Positions 1 through 5,726 are shown, counted from the stretch's first letter. The stretch is 16,333 nucleotides of DNA from a candidate division WWE3 bacterium (GCA_027002375.1 JALWZX010000048.1:1-16333), one strand, 5' to 3'. Made by a program: numbers and translations. The notes: a model not told the origin generated them from the letters alone.

Positions 1-54
1 TACTGCTGGAAACAAATGTGGGTTTTTGCTAATATAATTATATAACATTGGGTA

Positions 55-76
55 ATCGTTTCCTGTCCTAAACGAT
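55..76. repeat. small inverted repeat
   Basis: ATCGTTT (55-61) and AAACGAT (70-76) form a perfect 7-bp inverted repeat around an 8-nt loop. A third partial copy, AACGAT, lies at 81-86. There is no U-tract, so it is not an obvious terminator. The rest of 1-253 is AT-rich and I see no gene in it. It may be the 3' flank of a gene outside the window or regulatory DNA before the tRNA. Confidence 0.3.
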
Positions 77-253
77 GGGGAACGATTTACTCTTTTAATT
101 ATATAATATTATTTCGCAACAACTCTATTACAGATATTGCGAGTGAAACGAGCAATAGATGCTAATGATAGAATTCAGAATGGCCTGTACGTTAAAAGAA
201 GGTAGTAGAAATGACAAATGAGAATCATTACAGAATTTAGGACATTTTATCGA

Positions 254-328
254 CGCGGGGTGGTGGAGTAGTTACCACGCGAGGCTCATAATCTCGAGAC
301 CCAGGTGCAATTCCTGGCCCCGCAACCA
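254..328 (+). tRNA. initiator tRNA-fMet (CAT)
   Basis: A full cloverleaf folds, with the anticodon CAT at 287-289 and the CCA end encoded at 326-328. The acceptor 5' strand (254-260) pairs with 318-324 except at the first pair, which is C1:A72. That mismatch is the hallmark of bacterial initiator tRNAs recognised by the formyltransferase. The D stem is GTGG/CCAC (263-266/275-278), the anticodon stem 280-284/292-296, and the T stem 301-305/313-317. Oddities: the D loop (267-274) has no GG, the T loop (306-312) reads TGC instead of TTC, and the anticodon stem has A-U, G-C, G-U where initiators normally have three G-C pairs. No other Met tRNA is visible in the window. Confidence 0.93.
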
Positions 329-332
329 AAAA

Positions 333-566
333 TTATCTGATCTTATTATGCTGTTCAACCAATCCCTCGATAAACATAGTACAATTAGGCATACAGCCGC
401 TAGACCTATAGTTTGGTACCGCGTTTTGTACGTACCTGTACACAAATTCTTCGAAATTTAGACTATTTAAATGGTTGCTTAATCGTATTAGCTTAAACAT
501 GCTTGTAACTTGTAATTTTTCTTTTCGTAATAGTTCAAATTGTGATTCATTTCCAGCACATGACAC
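333..566 (-). CDS. doubtful small ORF, 77 aa
   Basis: This open frame begins with GTG at 564-566 and ends TAA only a few bases from the tRNA-fMet CCA end. The protein has two Cys in an SxGCMPNC stretch near the C terminus and a moderately hydrophobic helix-like middle. I recognise no family. No -10 element or ribosome binding site is clear upstream, and the only in-frame ATG is at residue 23. It could be a small unknown gene, a decayed remnant, or chance in AT-rich DNA. Confidence 0.2.
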   Translation of the reverse strand: MSCAGNESQFELLRKEKLQVTSMFKLIRLSNHLNSLNFEEFVYRYVQNAVPNYRSSGCMPNCTMFIEGLVEQHNKIR

Positions 567-621
567 ACTTTATAACTATAAGAGCTTTTACAATCAATGA
601 TATAACACAATTAATTTCCTA

Positions 622-650
622 TTGACATATTAATGATACAAGCATAAAAT
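622..650 (+). promoter_or_regulatory. consensus sigma70-type promoter for xerD leader
   Basis: TTGACA (622-627), a 17-nt spacer and TAAAAT (645-650) match the sigma70 consensus at 6/6 and 5/6. The predicted start is near 657, giving an untranslated leader of about 170 nt before the recombinase ATG at 827. The ATG at 649 overlaps the -10 box, so the 19-codon frame starting there would not be translated from this promoter. Confidence 0.6.
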
Positions 651-714
651 GCCTTATAGTAGAGCTGGATTCGTTATGCTATTACAAGGGTGTTCTATAC
701 ATTTTTGAAACGCA

Positions 715-761
715 TGCAATTATGTTTGTACAAGATACTTTATGCTACGCACATAATTGCA
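715..761. repeat. 11-bp inverted repeat in the xerD leader
   Basis: TGCAATTATGT (715-725) and ACATAATTGCA (751-761) are perfect reverse complements separated by 25 nt. The loop itself contains the palindrome TTGTACAA (726-733). In RNA this would be a large hairpin in the xerD leader. In DNA it is two 11-bp arms, the size of a Xer half-site, although the 25-nt separation is far larger than the 6-8 nt of a normal dif core. It may be an operator, a leader structure or a recombinase-binding site. Confidence 0.5.
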
Positions 762-826
762 CAGTATATAAAAGCTCGTAGTAATTGATAATTTAATCTT
801 ATACAATACCTGTCAAAATAAAAATT

Positions 827-1702
827 ATGACAACTTTAAAACAAGCTAGAGAAAGGTTTATTGACAACCTTAGACAAAAAGGTAGAGCAGAGGCTACTGT
901 TATAGCATATTCCAAAGATATCGAGCAACTTGTAGATTTTCTCGCCAACAAAAAAAACAAAACGACTGTTCATGAAATTACAAAGGATGATATTGAAGAC
1001 TTTTTGTCTTATCTATCTGATAATAACTACACAAAAAAGACAATATCAAGAAAAATAAATGCTATTAAAACTTTTTTTAAGTACTGTCTTGATAATAGCT
1101 ATGTAGAAAACAATCCAGCACAGTTAATTAAGCATCCAAAATTGGAGCAAACAGCACCTAGAATTTTAACAAAGCTTGAATACAGAGCGTTGCGAGACAC
1201 AGTCAAAGATGATGTGCGAACACGCGCAATCATAGAAGTTCTATTACAAACTGGGATTCGTGTGTCTGAGCTAGCAAACATGAAGATTTCCCATATAAAA
1301 TTTGGCGAAAACGGGGAGCAAGGCACTTTAGAAGTACCTGGAACAAATACTATACCGGGTAGAACAATACCCCTTAACAATGCCGTACAAGACGCTCTAA
1401 AAGATTATTTAGCAATAAGACCTAAATCTGACTTAGATAATGTCTTTGTAACAAAAACAGGTAAACCATTATTAATAAGAAACATTCGTGCAACATTAAC
1501 TAGATACTTTAGGCAAATTGGGTTAAATGACGTAACTGTAAACGATTTAAGGCACACATTTGTGGCTGAGCACCTAAAGAGAGGCGCTAGTGTTTTGCTT
1601 GTATCAAAAATTGCAGGACATAAGAGACTAACAACTACAGAGAATTATTTGAAATATATAGATAGAAAAGAATCTGGTATCACACAGTTAGAAGAGTTAT
1701 AA
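827..1702 (+). CDS. xerD: XerC/XerD-like tyrosine recombinase
   Basis: This 291-aa protein is the usual Xer length. Such enzymes resolve chromosome dimers at dif, or act as integrases. Residues 1-88 form the SAM-like core-binding domain and about 105-285 the catalytic domain. Visible active-site residues are Arg145 (in TGIRVSEL), Arg242 and His243 (DLRH), His265 (AGH) and the nucleophile Tyr274 (TENYLKY). Spacing between them equals that of E. coli XerD (R247-H270-Y279). The first His of the H-x-x-R motif is Asn239 (codon AAC at 1541). No strong ribosome binding site precedes the ATG. The gene stands alone between its own promoter and terminator, without neighbouring phage genes, so a housekeeping Xer role is more likely than a mobile integrase. 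XerC versus XerD cannot be decided from sequence alone. Confidence 0.88.
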   Translation: MTTLKQARERFIDNLRQKGRAEATVIAYSKDIEQLVDFLANKKNKTTVHEITKDDIEDFLSYLSDNNYTKKTISRKINAIKTFFKYCLDNSYVENNPAQLIKHPKLEQTAPRILTKLEYRALRDTVKDDVRTRAIIEVLLQTGIRVSELANMKISHIKFGENGEQGTLEVPGTNTIPGRTIPLNNAVQDALKDYLAIRPKSDLDNVFVTKTGKPLLIRNIRATLTRYFRQIGLNDVTVNDLRHTFVAEHLKRGASVLLVSKIAGHKRLTTTENYLKYIDRKESGITQLEEL

Positions 1703-1726
1703 ATTTAACGATTTTTCTTGAACTTT

Positions 1727-1754
1727 AAAAGGCGCCGTAATTGGTGCCTTTTTT
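1727..1754 (+). terminator. rho-independent terminator of xerD
   Basis: AAAAGGCGCC (1727-1736) pairs with GGTGCCTTTT (1743-1752), with one G-T pair, around a 6-nt loop. The hairpin runs directly into a run of six T (1749-1754). It lies 25 nt after the xerD stop codon. Confidence 0.85.
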
Positions 1755-1787
1755 GAAAAATGGAAAACCACGATCCATCAAATACTA

Positions 1788-1802
1788 TGCTACAATAAAT
1801 CT
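1788..1802 (+). promoter_or_regulatory. extended -10 promoter, probably leaderless
   Basis: TGC (1788-1790) directly precedes TACAAT (1791-1796), and only six bases separate the -10 element from the cupin ATG at 1803. Transcription should begin at or within a base of the start codon, giving a leaderless mRNA. No convincing -35 box is present, which is typical for extended -10 promoters. Confidence 0.55.
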
Positions 1803-2189
1803 ATGACTGGATACATCGATAACATTCAAGACCAAACCTTAAGTAACGATAATTTTAGAAAGGTACTATATACTGGCCCTAAGAGTCAGTTAGTGGTAAT
1901 GTCTCTCAAACCTGGTGAAGATATAGGCATGGAAGTTCACGAAAATGTAGATCAATTTTTTAGAATTGAGCAAGGAACCGCTAAAGTTATTATTGATGAT
2001 CGCGAAGAGGTTGTACATGATGATTATGCTGTAGTTGTTCCTGCGGGTAGTAAACATAATGTTATAAATATTGGCGATATAGATTTAAAGTTATATACAA
2101 TTTATACTCCTCCTGAACATAAAGATGGCACTGTGCACAAGACCAAAGAAGAGGCTATGGCTGACGAGCATGATCATTATGATGTGTAA
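1803..2189 (+). CDS. small single-domain cupin protein
   Basis: This 128-aa protein is one beta-barrel cupin, of the type often annotated as mannose-6-phosphate isomerase-like. Motif 1 spans Gly42-Gly58 (GMEVHENVDQFFRIEQG) and keeps Glu44 and His46. The second His and the Glu of the generic motif are Asn48 and Gln51, as in the VDQFFRIE subgroup. Motif 2 is PAGSKHNVIN with His85. Glu44, His46, Gln51 and His85 could still hold a metal. The C terminus carries an acidic His-containing tail (DEHDHYDV). Substrate and reaction are unknown. It is monocistronic, between the xerD terminator and the convergent DUF192 gene. Confidence 0.85.
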   Translation: MTGYIDNIQDQTLSNDNFRKVLYTGPKSQLVVMSLKPGEDIGMEVHENVDQFFRIEQGTAKVIIDDREEVVHDDYAVVVPAGSKHNVINIGDIDLKLYTIYTPPEHKDGTVHKTKEEAMADEHDHYDV

Positions 2190-2252
2190 TAACGGTTAAC
2201 ATTAGTATGTAACGTGTGTAAGAGGTACAACTCTGGTCTATAACCATTGATG

Positions 2253-2774
2253 TCATAAATTATTTAAGTTGTTTAGGTGGAATTCGATTGTATCTGAAGG
2301 TTTTAAATTCAAATTTTTGACTTCCCCGGCATTCAATTCTATAACGTATTTTGCCTTTTTAGTTGGAATTATAGATTTGCAAACCGCGCCTACTGTTGTG
2401 GCACACGGTTTTGCATTTTCCTTTATATAAACGACCTGTTTTGTATCATCTAGCCAGATAATATCTAAAGGGATCTTTGTGTCTTTCATCCAGAAAGGGT
2501 AAATGCCGGGTTTTTCGAAAACAAATAACATGCCTTCGTTTTTAGGTAAAGTTTCTATATACATTAAACCTTGTTGTCTTTTTTTGTTTGTATCTGCAAA
2601 TTTTAGTTTATACAACTTGCCATTAACCTGAACCGATATTGTATCATAGTCATTTATGTCTAAGATTTCGTTTTTTGATGGTGCTTTTGTTTTATAAAAA
2701 ATATATATTATTAAAACAATGGCTGATATAAGCAAAATTACCATCGCTATGTATGTAGGCTTGAATTCCACCAT
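2253..2774 (-). CDS. membrane-anchored DUF192 protein
   Basis: This 173-aa protein has one N-terminal membrane segment (residues 8-27) followed by a DUF192 domain. Family motifs are clear: R66-QQGLM, GMLFVF (81-86), FWMKDT (94-99), IPLDI (101-105), PC (123-124) and YVIELNAG (143-150). Two Cys (124, 132) could form a disulfide outside the membrane. DUF192 proteins are small beta-rich domains of unknown biochemical role that are usually exported or anchored. The stop is UGA, showing that UGA is not recoded here. A TATAAT element lies six bases before the ATG. The upstream radical SAM gene is on the same strand 42 nt away, but this gene appears to have its own promoter. Confidence 0.85.
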   Translation of the reverse strand: MVEFKPTYIAMVILLISAIVLIIYIFYKTKAPSKNEILDINDYDTISVQVNGKLYKLKFADTNKKRQQGLMYIETLPKNEGMLFVFEKPGIYPFWMKDTKIPLDIIWLDDTKQVVYIKENAKPCATTVGAVCKSIIPTKKAKYVIELNAGEVKNLNLKPSDTIEFHLNNLNNL

Positions 2775-2786
2775 AAATTGATTATA
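2775..2786 (-). promoter_or_regulatory. -10 element of DUF192 gene, probably leaderless
   Basis: On the minus strand a perfect TATAAT (2786-2781) is followed by six bases and then the ATG (2774-2772). Initiation 6-7 bases after the -10 would place the transcript start on the start codon. No ribosome binding site is present, which fits. Confidence 0.55.
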
Positions 2787-2816
2787 CAGTTTTAGCTGAG
2801 TGTTTTAAGAATGAAT

Positions 2817-3659
2817 TTACTTGTTATGATAAATTGCACTACCTAATCTAAGATTGAAATTGTATTTTTTGACCAGTTTTTCAATCTTTTGATTTAGATT
2901 TTTCATATATTCTTTTGATTGAGATTGATAATACTTTTCTAAAGTTTGTTCATTTATATCTTTAGCCTCATTTTTTAGCCTGTTCAGTATATATTTTCTT
3001 AAGTTTATGTGTTCTATGTATAAATCTGTTGTGCCTGTGCTTTTAATCTGCTTGAATAAATCATCGAGGTTTTTATCAGATTCAACATAATGCGGTAATA
3101 AGGGGCCGACGAATGCATAAGTTTTTATACCTGCTTTGTTGAGTTCTGTTAAAGCTTTTAGCCTTGCTGAAGCATCTGGCGCGTTTTTTTCAAAATATCT
3201 TGAGATGTCATCATCTGTAGTCGTTATAGTTAAACCAACTTCTGTATTTTTGATATCTTTCAGAATATTTATATCTCGCGTAACTAATGGAGATTTCGTT
3301 AATATGCTTATTTTTTGTGTTGCATTTTGATCTGCAAAAAATTGTAAACACTTTTGGGTGATTTTATATTTTGCTTCTATTGATTGATATGGGTCGGTAA
3401 CAGATGATAATAATATTTTTAAATTTGGGGAAATCTTAGGCATTTCTTTGACTAGTAGGTCGGGTGCATTTGCTTTTACGTAAACGAAGTTTCCCCAATC
3501 TTCAATTTGCTTACCAACATATCTAGACATAAAACTTGCATAACAGTAAATGCACCCGAAAGAACATCCTGTATAAGGGTTTAAAACATAGTCAGCATCA
3601 GGTAATTTGCTTTTAATAAGTATCGATTTGGATTGAATTTCTTTTATTTCTAGTTTCAC
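2817..3659 (-). CDS. radical SAM protein, SplB-like group
   Basis: The radical SAM cluster motif CSFGCIYC gives Cys32, Cys36 and Cys39 (numbered from the GTG start), preceded by NPYTG. This is the pattern of the SplB/Rv2578c-like radical SAM group. A TIM-barrel-like region follows (TDPYQ, ILTKSP and VGLTITT segments), then a Lys-rich C-terminal helix region. The substrate is unknown; true spore photoproduct lyase activity is unlikely in a non-sporulating setting. I chose the GTG at 3657-3659 (280 aa) rather than a TTG 36 bases upstream, because relatives begin close to the KEIQSKSI segment. An extended -10 (TGT, TTTAAT) also lies seven bases before the GTG and would give a leaderless message. 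Confidence 0.82.
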   Translation of the reverse strand: MKLEIKEIQSKSILIKSKLPDADYVLNPYTGCSFGCIYCYASFMSRYVGKQIEDWGNFVYVKANAPDLLVKEMPKISPNLKILLSSVTDPYQSIEAKYKITQKCLQFFADQNATQKISILTKSPLVTRDINILKDIKNTEVGLTITTTDDDISRYFEKNAPDASARLKALTELNKAGIKTYAFVGPLLPHYVESDKNLDDLFKQIKSTGTTDLYIEHINLRKYILNRLKNEAKDINEQTLEKYYQSQSKEYMKNLNQKIEKLVKKYNFNLRLGSAIYHNK

Positions 3660-3675
3660 TGAACATATTAAAACA
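3660..3675 (-). promoter_or_regulatory. extended -10 element of the radical SAM gene
   Basis: On the minus strand TGT precedes TTTAAT (3672-3667), and seven bases separate it from the GTG start. The spacing predicts transcription starting at the start codon and supports the GTG as the true start. Confidence 0.42.
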
Positions 3676-3740
3676 GAATTGTTTATGAATAACAAACTTG
3701 ATGTTGTTTTAATCTTATTTTAGATGGGAGATCTTATCTA

Positions 3741-3843
3741 ATGAAACTCCACGGGCTAAAACCCGTGGTTTCTTATCGCCAATTACTATTGTTGACCAAC
3801 TCCAACCACGCACTAAAGTGCGTGGTTTTAAGTTTGGCGATAA
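3741..3843. repeat. paired palindromes resembling IS200/IS605 or REP ends
   Basis: Hairpin A pairs CCACGGG (3749-3755) with CCCGTGG (3762-3768), and GAAA/TTTC extends it. Hairpin B is a perfect 10-bp stem, AACCACGCAC (3804-3813) with GTGCGTGGTT (3818-3827), loop TAAA. Hairpin B is enclosed by a second perfect inverted repeat, TTATCGCCAA (3773-3782) and TTGGCGATAA (3834-3843). Both hairpins share the CCACG...CGTGG frame and a CTAAA loop, as in subterminal palindromes recognised by Y1 (IS200/IS605 or RAYT) transposases. No transposase or TnpB gene is present, so this would be a non-autonomous or relic element. Confidence 0.55.
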
Positions 3844-3918
3844 TAAAAACGATGTTTATAATCGAAAGTGGAAACAAAAAACCTGTACAATTTACCAAAT
3901 TCTTATGAATTCAGCGAG

Positions 3919-3956
3919 TTGCATTCACCAAATTTGCGTAAATTTGGTGAATGCAA
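3919..3956. repeat. perfect 17-bp hairpin
   Basis: TTGCATTCACCAAATTT (3919-3935) is the exact reverse complement of 3940-3956, with loop GCGT. It lies about 45 bp upstream of the T-box -10 element. No U-tract follows on either strand, so it is not a standard terminator. A partial third copy of the ACCAAATT core occurs at 3895-3902. It could be a cruciform, an operator, or another mobile-element remnant. Confidence 0.6.
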
Positions 3957-4001
3957 AATACACAACCAATCTATTTTTCTCTACGACAATTGCATATTTT
4001 G

Positions 4002-4010
4002 TGGTATAAT
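4002..4010 (+). promoter_or_regulatory. extended -10 promoter of the T-box/aspS transcript
   Basis: TGG (4002-4004) directly precedes a perfect TATAAT (4005-4010). Transcription should begin near 4017, just upstream of the T-box Stem I. No clear -35 box is seen at the expected distance. Confidence 0.6.
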
Positions 4011-4020
4011 CACACCAATC

Positions 4021-4297
4021 AAAGGCGATGACCCTGCAAACACAGGCGAGCTGACAGAAGAAATTGCGTTTTGCAAGAGTAGAACCGTTCCGGGTTGCGC
4101 CCGTGATAGCGCTATTGCAATGTGTGTTCACTAAGTCGTATTAAGGCATAACTATGGCTTACGTAAGTTTTAAACATTGTATAATAAATAAGTTCTAGCA
4201 AAAGTGAACACCTTTTGTTTAGAAAAATCAGGGTGGCACCGCGATTTTTCGCCCCTGTGAATTTATCAAATATTGGTAAATTCACAGGGGCTTTTTT
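4021..4297 (+). promoter_or_regulatory. T-box riboswitch with transcription attenuator, upstream of aspS
   Basis: The leader has the full T-box design. Stem I is very short: CCTG (4033-4036) and CAGG (4043-4046) close the loop CAAACA, where the aligned specifier is AAC (4039-4041), an Asn codon, followed by A. CGGG/CCCG (4091-4094/4100-4103) resembles the Stem IIA/B pseudoknot. A perfect 9-bp Stem III pairs 4124-4132 with 4203-4211. The antiterminator pairs CAGGG (4229-4233) with CCCTG (4253-4257), displays the bulge TGGCACC (4234-4240), and has an upper stem GCGA/TCGC. The bulge TGGC pairs with a tRNA ending GCCA, meaning discriminator G73, as in tRNA-Asn and tRNA-Asp. The competing terminator pairs 4252-4265 with 4277-4290 and ends in six T. 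Uncharged tRNA should allow read-through into aspS. Confidence 0.9.
4252..4297 (+). terminator. T-box attenuator terminator
   Basis: A 14-bp perfect stem (CCCCTGTGAATTTA, 4252-4265, with 4277-4290) is followed by C and TTTTTT (4292-4297). Its 5' strand begins with the CCCTG that the antiterminator uses, so the two folds exclude each other. Confidence 0.9.
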
Positions 4298-4349
4298 GTT
4301 ATATGCCGGCTATAACAAGAGCCTTAAGTGTTTAGTTGTATATAATTAT

Positions 4350-4396
4350 AGATTTTAGATTAGCGTTCAACAATTTGCTCGTATTATCTAAAATCT
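4350..4396 (+). repeat. 11-bp inverted repeat in the aspS 5' leader
   Basis: AGATTTTAGAT (4350-4360) and ATCTAAAATCT (4386-4396) are perfect reverse complements around a 25-nt loop, ending nine bases before the aspS ATG. The hairpin would sit where a 30S subunit must bind. TATAAT at 4341-4346 just upstream could also be a second, T-box-independent promoter, but it lacks a good -35 box. Confidence 0.4.
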
Positions 4397-4405
4397 TACA
4401 AAAAA

Positions 4406-5716
4406 ATGAAAAGAACAAGAATTCAACAACTACCTCACCATATTGGTGAAAGAGTAAAAATCTCTGGATGGGCAAATACCATAAGAGATCAAGGGGCTAT
4501 AAAGTTTATCATTGTTCGCGATAATAGCGGTACAGTGCAGGTAGTAGTTGAAAATAATACAAGTGTCGGCAAAATAATCAAAGATTTAACCGTTGAGTCT
4601 GTGATAGAAGTTTATGGGGAACTCAAATCTGTCTCTCAAGCTCCAAACGGGTATGAGATTGTAGCAGAACAAATAGATATTTTGTCAAAGGCTTACTCAC
4701 CATTACCAATAGCAGTAGTAGAAAAGGGTGGCTCTGAACCTGATCAACCAATTCGATTAGATTGGCGTTTTATAGATTTAAGAAAACCAAAGAATCAACT
4801 AATCATGCAAATTTGGACAACATTTGAGAAAGCATTTTTTGACTTTTTGGTTGAAAGGGAATTCACAGAAATTCATTCACCAAAACTAATGAGTTCCCCT
4901 AGTGAAAGTGGTGCTGAATTATTTGAGATAAAATACTTCGATAGAAAAGCATATTTATCTCAATCGCCACAATTTTATAAGCAAATGGGTATTGCATCTG
5001 GGTTTGAGAAAATTTTTGAAATTGGCCCTGTATTTAGAGCTGAACCTTCTTTCACAACAAGGCATGCAACTGAATTTACAGGGTATGACTTAGAAATGGC
5101 ATATATAAATAGCTATGAGGAATTAATAGATTTTGAAGAAGATTTATTAGTTTACATGTTTTCAAAAGTTAAAGAAAAGTATGGTCAAGAAATAAAAGAT
5201 CTGTTTGAGATAAACGTGAGAATTCCAAATAAACCGTTTACAAGAATTAAATTTGAAAAAGCAAAGGCGATTTTAAATGAATTGGGTGTTGAAAGTAAAG
5301 ACAAATACGATATGTCACCAGAAAAGGAACGGGCAATCGGTGCATATGTTAAAGAAAAATATGATTGTGATTTTGTGGCAATTACAGAATACCCGATCGA
5401 AGGGCGGCCGTTTTATCATATGAGATTAGAAGATGGCTCAAAATTCACAAGAAGTTACGACCTGTTTTATAAGGGAATAGAGATAACAACATCGGCTCAA
5501 AGAGAGCATAGATACGATGTGTTAGTAAAGCAAGCTAAAGAAAAGGGTATGAACTTAGATTCTTTAGAATATTACCTGAACTTCTTTAAATATGGTTGCC
5601 CGCCTCATGGTGGTATGGGTTTAGGTCCTGCAAGAATAGTTATGAAGATGTTAAACCAACCAAACATAAGGGAAGTAACCTTCTTGCACAGAGGGGTTAA
5701 CAGGTTGAAGCCGTAA
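4406..5716 (+). CDS. aspS: archaeal-type aspartyl-tRNA synthetase, probably non-discriminating
   Basis: This class IIb synthetase of 436 aa has an OB-fold anticodon-binding domain (about 1-105) and a catalytic domain (about 125-436). The length and absence of a GAD insertion mark the archaeal-type AspRS. Motif 2 is FRAE...TTRH (210-220), the substrate loop QSPQFYKQ is at 186-193 with Lys192, and motif 3 is GLGPAR (405-410), keeping Arg410. The Lys in QSPQxYK favours aspartate over asparagine as substrate. The positions that make Thermococcus AspRS tRNA(Asp)-specific (Trp26, Lys85) align with Asn24 and Pro80. Pro at the second is the non-discriminating state. It lies under a T-box whose specifier reads Asn, so it may supply Asp-tRNA(Asn) to GatCAB. 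Asparaginyl-tRNA synthetase is a less likely alternative. Confidence 0.87.
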   Translation: MKRTRIQQLPHHIGERVKISGWANTIRDQGAIKFIIVRDNSGTVQVVVENNTSVGKIIKDLTVESVIEVYGELKSVSQAPNGYEIVAEQIDILSKAYSPLPIAVVEKGGSEPDQPIRLDWRFIDLRKPKNQLIMQIWTTFEKAFFDFLVEREFTEIHSPKLMSSPSESGAELFEIKYFDRKAYLSQSPQFYKQMGIASGFEKIFEIGPVFRAEPSFTTRHATEFTGYDLEMAYINSYEELIDFEEDLLVYMFSKVKEKYGQEIKDLFEINVRIPNKPFTRIKFEKAKAILNELGVESKDKYDMSPEKERAIGAYVKEKYDCDFVAITEYPIEGRPFYHMRLEDGSKFTRSYDLFYKGIEITTSAQREHRYDVLVKQAKEKGMNLDSLEYYLNFFKYGCPPHGGMGLGPARIVMKMLNQPNIREVTFLHRGVNRLKP

Positions 5717-5726
5717 GTATATCAAA

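Noticed and set aside
649..708. A 19-codon plus-strand frame starting ATG at 649
   Set aside because: Its start codon overlaps the -10 box of the consensus promoter at 622-650, so it would not be on that transcript, and no ribosome binding site is present.
703..761. Possible dif site next to xerD, suggested by TTATGTT and the 11-bp arms
   Set aside because: The arms are 25 nt apart instead of 6-8, and no 11-6-11 arrangement around TTATGTT gives a matching second arm. Kept only as an inverted repeat.
2190..2252. Terminator between the convergent cupin and DUF192 genes
   Set aside because: Only 4-5 bp stems (for example AGAG/CTCT) can be drawn and none is followed by a U-tract.
2253..2255. 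Possible UGA recoding, as in Gracilibacteria or Absconditabacteria
   Set aside because: UGA ends the DUF192 gene and infB exactly where the families end, so it is a stop codon here.
3660..3695. TTG start for the radical SAM protein at 3695
   Set aside because: It adds 12 residues not expected in the family. The GTG at 3659 has a properly spaced extended -10 element.
3818..4134. Open frames over the palindromes and T-box leader
   Set aside because: They coincide with structured RNA (hairpins, Stem I, Stem III) and with the promoter; the translations match no family that I recognise.
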